Origin: Candidatus Thalassarchaeaceae archaeon | GTDB taxonomy: Archaea; Thermoplasmatota; Poseidoniia; Poseidoniales; Thalassarchaeaceae | DNA: 10,117 nucleotides | Assembly: GCA_029250565.1 (NCBI GenBank) | Contig: JAQXFA010000014.1 | Span: 1 to 10,117 of the forward strand | Direction of reading: 5' to 3' | In this document: one piece after another, positions 6,797-10,117 of the stretch | Numbering within the stretch: the stretch's first letter is position 1 | Layout of the letters: each line of letters starts with the position of its first letter | Made by a program: the position numbers and the translations under genes | The notes under the pieces: generated by a model | Seen by the model: the letters and a program-made list of their open reading frames with translations, nothing else | Database searches by the model: none | Told to the model about the DNA's origin: nothing

Positions 6797-7018
6797 TCAG
6801 ATGTGTCCCCCAACTAGTGGTGGCATCACCTGAACAGTGCCTACATCAGCCCAGTTTGCTTGTTCTAGGTCTGCCGGCTGTACTAGCTGGTTTCCTGCGA
6901 ATATCCATGCACCTTGGTTCTGTGCGATTACATCCATCGTCTCGGCCTTGGTTAGTTCCATCTCAGCATGCCCTGAAGCATCTGCGATTTGAACGGTTGT
7001 TCTTGTATCATTCTCCAT
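6797..7018 (-). CDS. Ubiquitin-like beta-grasp protein with C-terminal Gly-Gly-His-Ile
   Basis: The 73-residue product looks like a ubiquitin-fold modifier. Its second half aligns with eukaryotic ubiquitin residues 44-76 without gaps: I39-F40-A41-G42-N43-Q44-L45 against IFAGKQL, then L51, N55, T61, L68 and G70-G71 at the equivalent positions (12 of 33 identical by my count). The MPPLVGG end also resembles MoaD/Urm1/SAMP proteins. Gly-Gly is followed by His-Ile, so a protease would have to remove two residues before activation. There is a single lysine (K24); ubiquitin K48 is replaced by N43. The start is ATG 7018, with AAGGAGGG ten bases upstream; a longer upstream reading is rejected because it runs through that SD and a hairpin. 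The gene lies between ftsZ and rpl15e. No E1, E2, E3 or JAMM protease gene is in this window. A sulfur-carrier role is the main alternative. Confidence 0.78.
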   Translation of the reverse strand: MENDTRTTVQIADASGHAEMELTKAETMDVIAQNQGAWIFAGNQLVQPADLEQANWADVGTVQVMPPLVGGHI

Positions 7019-7028
7019 GTCTCTTTCT

Positions 7029-7036
7029 CCCTCCTT
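7029..7036 (-). promoter_or_regulatory. Shine-Dalgarno of the ubiquitin-like gene
   Basis: AAGGAGGG on the minus strand ends ten bases before ATG 7018, inside a purine-rich leader. It fixes the short 73-residue product. Confidence 0.75.
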
Positions 7037-7052
7037 CCTTAAGCGGCAAGAG

Positions 7053-7068
7053 GGGTGATTTGTCACCC
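7053..7068 (-). promoter_or_regulatory. Hairpin in the leader of the ubiquitin-like gene
   Basis: GGGTGA / TCACCC form a perfect 6-bp stem with a 4-base CAAA loop on the minus strand, 73 bases past the ftsZ stop and about 35 before the ubiquitin-like ATG. It is preceded by a weak TATA-like TTCAAATAG. It could be an ftsZ transcript end or a leader element. Confidence 0.35.
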
Positions 7069-7141
7069 TATTTGAATGAGTGATTGATTTGGCGTAAAAC
7101 TTGCAGATGAGATTATCTTTGGCAATGAAATTTGACCTCGA

Positions 7142-8290
7142 TTAATCGAAGCGTTGGAAGCCAAATCTGCTTCCAGCATCACCTTGTTGAGCCAAGCCAA
7201 GCGCTTCACCCAACTTATCAGCACTCATCTGTTCTTCCAAGAGTCTGTCTCTAGCCACACCTGTGATAATTGACATCACTTTGATTGTATCACCAAAGCC
7301 TGGATCTTGACGCGCGCCCCAAATCACATTAGCGTCGGGAGCAATTCTGCTCGTCATTAGGTCAACCACTTGACTAGCCTGTTCTAGCGTCATGTATGGC
7401 CCCCCTGTTACATGGATGAGCGCGCCTGTCGCACCAGATACATCAATATCGAGAAGTGGGTGGTTCATCGCTTCGTGCACAACTTCCTCTGCCCCACGGT
7501 CAGATTCACCGTAAAGCATCATAGTAACTCCACCATCTTCCATGATGGTTCTGACATCTGCGAAATCAAGATTGATTAGTGATGGCAAAGTGATTGTCTC
7601 AGTGATTCCCTTGACAATTTCAGCGATTAATTGATCCATTATACTGAATGCCTCATCTAGTGGAAGATTCGGCACATAGTGAAGGAGACGATTGTTATCT
7701 AAAACCAAAACTGCATCGCAGGTTTTGCGCAATTGTTCCAATCCCTCAAGAGCTCTTTGCATACGCTGTCTCCTTTCAACATGGAATGGAGTTGTTACAA
7801 TGGCTACGACCAGTGCTCCAGCTCGCTTTGCTTCATCAGCAACCACTGGAGCAATTCCGGTTCCGGTTCCACCTCCAAGTCCTGCTGTAATGAAAACTAA
7901 ATCGGCGTTGTGAACAATTTTTGAAATCACATCGCGGCCTGCCTCAGCACACTTACGGCCCATACTTGGGTCGCCTCCGGCTCCAAGACCACGAGTAATG
8001 TGTCTGCCAACTAACAACTTCTGCATTGCACGAGTGTGGTCAAGATGTTGTTTGTCTGTGTTAATAGCAACCGTGACTGCGCCCTCAACACCTAAGTGAG
8101 TTATTCTGTTCATTGTGTTATTTCCAGAACCACCACAACCGCAAATCAGGAGGCGAGGATTTGGAACACCGTATGCACCTAATTCATCATCTAGAAGTGT
8201 TGTTGTCGGACCAGTGTCAATGTCCTTTCGTATTTCATCAACAATTCCACTGTAGTCTTCACCACTTGCCGCACTTTGTCCCCCATCCAT
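7142..8290 (-). CDS. ftsZ: Cell division protein FtsZ
   Basis: FtsZ is a tubulin-like GTPase that polymerises at midcell to form the division ring. The 382-residue product has a nucleotide-binding loop GCGGSGNN (51-58), AINTDKQHL (75-83), the tubulin signature GGGTGTG (139-145, in TAGLGGGTGTGIAPVVADEA) and the T7 synergy loop NLDFADV (240-246) with the catalytic acidic residues. This makes it a true FtsZ rather than a CetZ. A 45-residue N-terminal extension precedes the GTPase core. The C-terminal tail is short and ends GFQRFD, which may be a partner-binding peptide (archaeal FtsZ binds SepF through its tail; inference here). ATG 8290 is chosen over GTG 8308 because GGTGA lies five bases before it, while the GTG has no room for an SD. 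It is the first gene of the minus-strand array, with a TATA box about 50 bases upstream. Confidence 0.96.
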   Translation of the reverse strand: MDGGQSAASGEDYSGIVDEIRKDIDTGPTTTLLDDELGAYGVPNPRLLICGCGGSGNNTMNRITHLGVEGAVTVAINTDKQHLDHTRAMQKLLVGRHITRGLGAGGDPSMGRKCAEAGRDVISKIVHNADLVFITAGLGGGTGTGIAPVVADEAKRAGALVVAIVTTPFHVERRQRMQRALEGLEQLRKTCDAVLVLDNNRLLHYVPNLPLDEAFSIMDQLIAEIVKGITETITLPSLINLDFADVRTIMEDGGVTMMLYGESDRGAEEVVHEAMNHPLLDIDVSGATGALIHVTGGPYMTLEQASQVVDLMTSRIAPDANVIWGARQDPGFGDTIKVMSIITGVARDRLLEEQMSADKLGEALGLAQQGDAGSRFGFQRFD

Positions 8291-8295
8291 GGACT

Positions 8296-8300
8296 TCACC
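8296..8300 (-). promoter_or_regulatory. Ribosome-binding site GGTGA of ftsZ
   Basis: GGTGA on the minus strand, five bases before ATG 8290, matches the 3' half of the archaeal SD complement (GGAGGTGAT). It supports ATG 8290 over GTG 8308. Confidence 0.55.
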
Positions 8301-8340
8301 GTTCTCACTACCTACAGACACTAACTCGCTACTTCAAGGG

Positions 8341-8346
8341 TATAAA
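8341..8346 (-). promoter_or_regulatory. TATA box of ftsZ
   Basis: TTTATA on the minus strand (context CCGTTTATACCC) is a good archaeal TATA match. A start about 25 bases downstream would give a leader of about 25 bases that contains the GGTGA site. Confidence 0.5.
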
Positions 8347-8463
8347 CGGTTGTCGGTCTGTGTTCACCCATACAGGGCGATTCTTGACCCAATCAAAAGG
8401 GCCACAAGCAGAATAAATCAGCGAAGATGAATAATTTTCTAGAACAGAAAAGTTGGGTTTGCC

Positions 8464-8480
8464 TACACACGGTGTGTGTA
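8464..8480. repeat. 17-bp palindrome TACACAC-GGT-GTGTGTA
   Basis: A perfect 7-bp inverted repeat with a 3-base centre in the divergent spacer between ftsZ and tRNA-Tyr, 67 bases before the tRNA. It has the shape of a dimeric regulator site, but could be chance in a (CA)n-rich run. Confidence 0.35.
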
Positions 8481-8547
8481 ATGGAGCGAGTGGAAAGTGA
8501 ATTGGGGCCGGAAATAGTCAAATGAGAGGTGGCGCTCGGCGGCTTGC

Positions 8548-8654
8548 CCGTGCTTAACTCAGTTGGCAGAGTGCCTGACTGTAGACTCGTAATACAACGG
8601 TTGTATTTGGCAGCCATCAGGATGTCCCCGGTTCAAGTCCGGGAGCGCGGACCA
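8548..8654 (+). tRNA. tRNA-Tyr (GTA) with a 31-base intron
   Basis: The cloverleaf can be drawn in full. The acceptor is CCGTGCT / AGCGCGG (one G-T pair), the D stem ACTC / GAGT, the anticodon stem CCTGA / TCAGG with loop CTGTAGA after splicing (anticodon GTA, tyrosine), a 5-base variable loop, and the T stem CCCGG / CCGGG with loop TTCAAGT. Discriminator A73 and CCA are both encoded. The C1:G72 pair is the archaeal/eukaryotic tyrosine identity element. The intron lies between positions 37 and 38. No convincing TATA box is seen at the expected distance upstream. Confidence 0.95.
8585..8615 (+). other. Bulge-helix-bulge intron of tRNA-Tyr
   Basis: The exon-intron borders form a canonical motif. 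The 5' bulge AGA is cut after AG, the 4-bp central helix is CTGT / GCAG, and the 3' bulge CCA is cut after CC. The intron body folds as a 7-bp hairpin, AATACAA-CGG-TTGTATT, but the helix next to the 5' bulge is imperfect. The archaeal tRNA splicing endonuclease (EndA) would remove 31 bases. Confidence 0.9.
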
Positions 8655-8695
8655 ATTTGATACGATGGAGAGTTGACAACTTTCGCACTTGGGTC

Positions 8696-8703
8696 ATTAA
8701 ATA
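8696..8703 (+). promoter_or_regulatory. Candidate TATA box of the DEAD-box helicase gene
   Basis: ATTAAATA lies 28-44 bases before the two possible ATGs. A transcript starting about 25 bases downstream would have a very short leader, so the helicase mRNA may be nearly leaderless. Confidence 0.35.
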
Positions 8704-8739
8704 GAGAGGGCCGGGCGGGTCAACTCGGAGATGGGGGAG

Positions 8740-10117
8740 ATGGACGTCAGTTTTTACGACCTTGGCATTGACCCTGCCCTAGTCCACGCACTCGCTCAAC
8801 AAGGAATCACTGAACCTTTTGAGGTTCAACGAGAAGCGATTCCAGATGCAATGCTTGGCCATGACATTTGCTGCCGTGCACCAACCGGTTCAGGGAAAAC
8901 ACTCGCTTTCGGATTACCGATGGTTTCACGCACTGAGGTTGCAAAAATTGAGTTGCCAACTTCACTGATTCTAACACCAACCCGCGAACTTGCAGAACAG
9001 ATTACCAAGGTGATTAAACCCCTAGCAGAAGCATTCGAACTTGAAGTAATATCAGTATATGGAGGAACACCCTACAAAGTTCAACGCCGAGCTCTCTCGC
9101 GTGGAGTAGATATTGTAGTCGCTTGTCCAGGTCGATTGATTGACCTTCTTGAGCACGATGCTCTAAGCCTTGAGCACACTCAAACTGTGGTGATAGACGA
9201 AGCGGACCGAATGGCTGACATGGGATTCATGGAGCCGGTTTGCAAAATACTTGACCAGTGTGCAAGCGACCGACAAACCATTCTCTTCAGTGCAACTTTG
9301 GATGATGAAGTGGCAGATTTGGTTGAAAAGTACCAAAATAACCCCGTAACCATAGAAGTTGGACCTAAAGAAGTGAGCATGGAAAGCATGAATCACTTTT
9401 TCTGGTTAATGAAGAGTGATATGAAATCAAATATCACAGCAGAAGCAATTCGTAAGTGTGGCCGTACTGTCGTATTCTGTAGAACCCGTTTAGGAGTTGA
9501 AAGGGTTGGTTCTGAACTTGAACGCGAGGGCGTAGGAGTTGCTACCCTGCATGGGGGAATGGATCAACGTCAACGTAACCGAGCGATGAGAGATTTCGTT
9601 GGTGGAGAATGTTTGGCGCTAATTGCTACAGATGTTGCAGCACGTGGAATTGATGTTGAAGGAATCAACTGTGTTGTTCACTACGACCCTGCTGAAAACG
9701 GCAAGTCATACAAACACCGTAGCGGGAGAACTGCACGAGCAGGAGCAACTGGCACTGTAATCAGCATAGTTCAACATCCTCAGAAAAAATTGTGTAGCCG
9801 GATTCAAAGAGAAGCCGGAATTAAAATCGCTTTCAGGCCGCCAGATTTCAAAGAGTTACCAGATTACGATGTACAGTTTGTGCCAGGACCACGCAAAAAG
9901 AGTGACTCAGGCAGGGGTGGCAGAAGAGGCGGGGGTAACCGGCCTTACAATAAAAAATTCAACAATCGTGGACGAAATTCTGGTGGAGGAGGCGGGCGAA
10001 ATCGCGGCCGAGGCGGTTCAGGAAAATCACCGGCCAAGAAAGATGGAGGAGCACGACACGACCGTAACCCTCACGGTGGTGGAAAGAAAGGAAGTAAAGC
10101 TGGACGAAAGGGCCGAG
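8740..10117 (+). CDS. DEAD-box ATP-dependent RNA helicase (3' end beyond window)
   Basis: This enzyme unwinds RNA using ATP, in ribosome assembly or RNA turnover. All superfamily 2 motifs are visible: Q motif (F27, Q30), APTGSGKT (47-54), PTRELAEQ (80-87), GG (108-109), CPGR (129-132), DEAD (153-156), SAT (184-186), VVFCRTR (244-250), IATDVAARGID (295-305) and HRSGRTARAG (326-335). A basic Gly/Arg-rich tail begins near residue 385 and runs past the right edge, typical of non-specific RNA binding; 459 codons are seen. Wording such as DEADRMADMGF and GRTARAG resembles actinobacterial DEAD-box helicases as I recall them, which hints at ancient transfer. GGAG nine bases upstream favours ATG 8740; ATG 8731, nine bases earlier and in frame, is possible, especially if the mRNA is leaderless. 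It lies 85 bases after tRNA-Tyr. Confidence 0.95.
   Translation, partial: MDVSFYDLGIDPALVHALAQQGITEPFEVQREAIPDAMLGHDICCRAPTGSGKTLAFGLPMVSRTEVAKIELPTSLILTPTRELAEQITKVIKPLAEAFELEVISVYGGTPYKVQRRALSRGVDIVVACPGRLIDLLEHDALSLEHTQTVVIDEADRMADMGFMEPVCKILDQCASDRQTILFSATLDDEVADLVEKYQNNPVTIEVGPKEVSMESMNHFFWLMKSDMKSNITAEAIRKCGRTVVFCRTRLGVERVGSELEREGVGVATLHGGMDQRQRNRAMRDFVGGECLALIATDVAARGIDVEGINCVVHYDPAENGKSYKHRSGRTARAGATGTVISIVQHPQKKLCSRIQREAGIKIAFRPPDFKELPDYDVQFVPGPRKKSDSGRGGRRGGGNRPYNKKFNNRGRNSGGGGGRNRGRGGSGKSPAKKDGGARHDRNPHGGGKKGSKAGRKGR

Noticed and set aside
7019..7066. N-terminal extension of the ubiquitin-like protein by 16 residues
   Set aside because: It would translate through the AAGGAGGG ribosome-binding site and part of a hairpin and begins at a non-ATG codon; the short form has ideal SD spacing.
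8393..8617. 74-residue open frame on the minus strand
   Set aside because: It runs through the tRNA-Tyr gene and its intron and shows no protein-like features.
8671..8681. AGTTGACAACT 11-bp palindrome after tRNA-Tyr
   Set aside because: Five-base arms around one base are too short to claim as an operator or terminator, and no T-run follows.
8548..8740. tRNA gene as an integration site for a mobile element
   Set aside because: No integrase, no direct repeat of the tRNA 3' end and no transposase are seen in the window.

Overview
The window is a stretch of chromosome from an archaeon. The evidence is a ribosomal protein L15e gene (absent from bacteria), a tRNA-Tyr with a bulge-helix-bulge intron and a C1:G72 pair, an FtsZ, and large exported PKD-type proteins. 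This combination, with moderate base composition and SD-led genes, fits a marine euryarchaeon of the Thermoplasmatota / Marine Group II (Poseidoniales) type. That placement is inference; no 16S gene is present.

Layout. From 8290 down to the left edge, seven genes run on the minus strand in this order: ftsZ, a 73-residue ubiquitin-like protein, rpl15e, a PRC-barrel protein, a RNase Z-type metallo-beta-lactamase, an 831-residue exported PKD membrane protein with a cytoplasmic zinc ribbon, and a second large exported protein of unknown function cut by the left edge. Spacing from rpl15e to the PKD gene is short (33-59 bases), so those four are probably co-transcribed. ftsZ, the ubiquitin-like gene and rpl15e are separated by 120-140 bases and may have their own promoters. 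To the right on the plus strand are the intron-bearing tRNA-Tyr (8548-8654) and a DEAD-box RNA helicase cut by the right edge. No gene-free stretch exceeds 300 bases; the largest (8291-8547) holds the ftsZ promoter and a short palindrome.

How the genes fit together. The core is informational and cell-cycle housekeeping: division (FtsZ, possibly the PRC-barrel protein), translation (L15e, tRNA-Tyr), RNA metabolism (RNase Z, DEAD-box helicase) and two surface proteins. The most interesting item is the small gene at 6797-7018. Its C-terminal half aligns with eukaryotic ubiquitin without gaps over 33 residues (IFAGxQL through Gly-Gly), and it ends in Gly-Gly-His-Ile, so it would need trimming before conjugation. 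A second unusual pattern is that each of the six spacers in the minus-strand array contains a short perfect inverted repeat.
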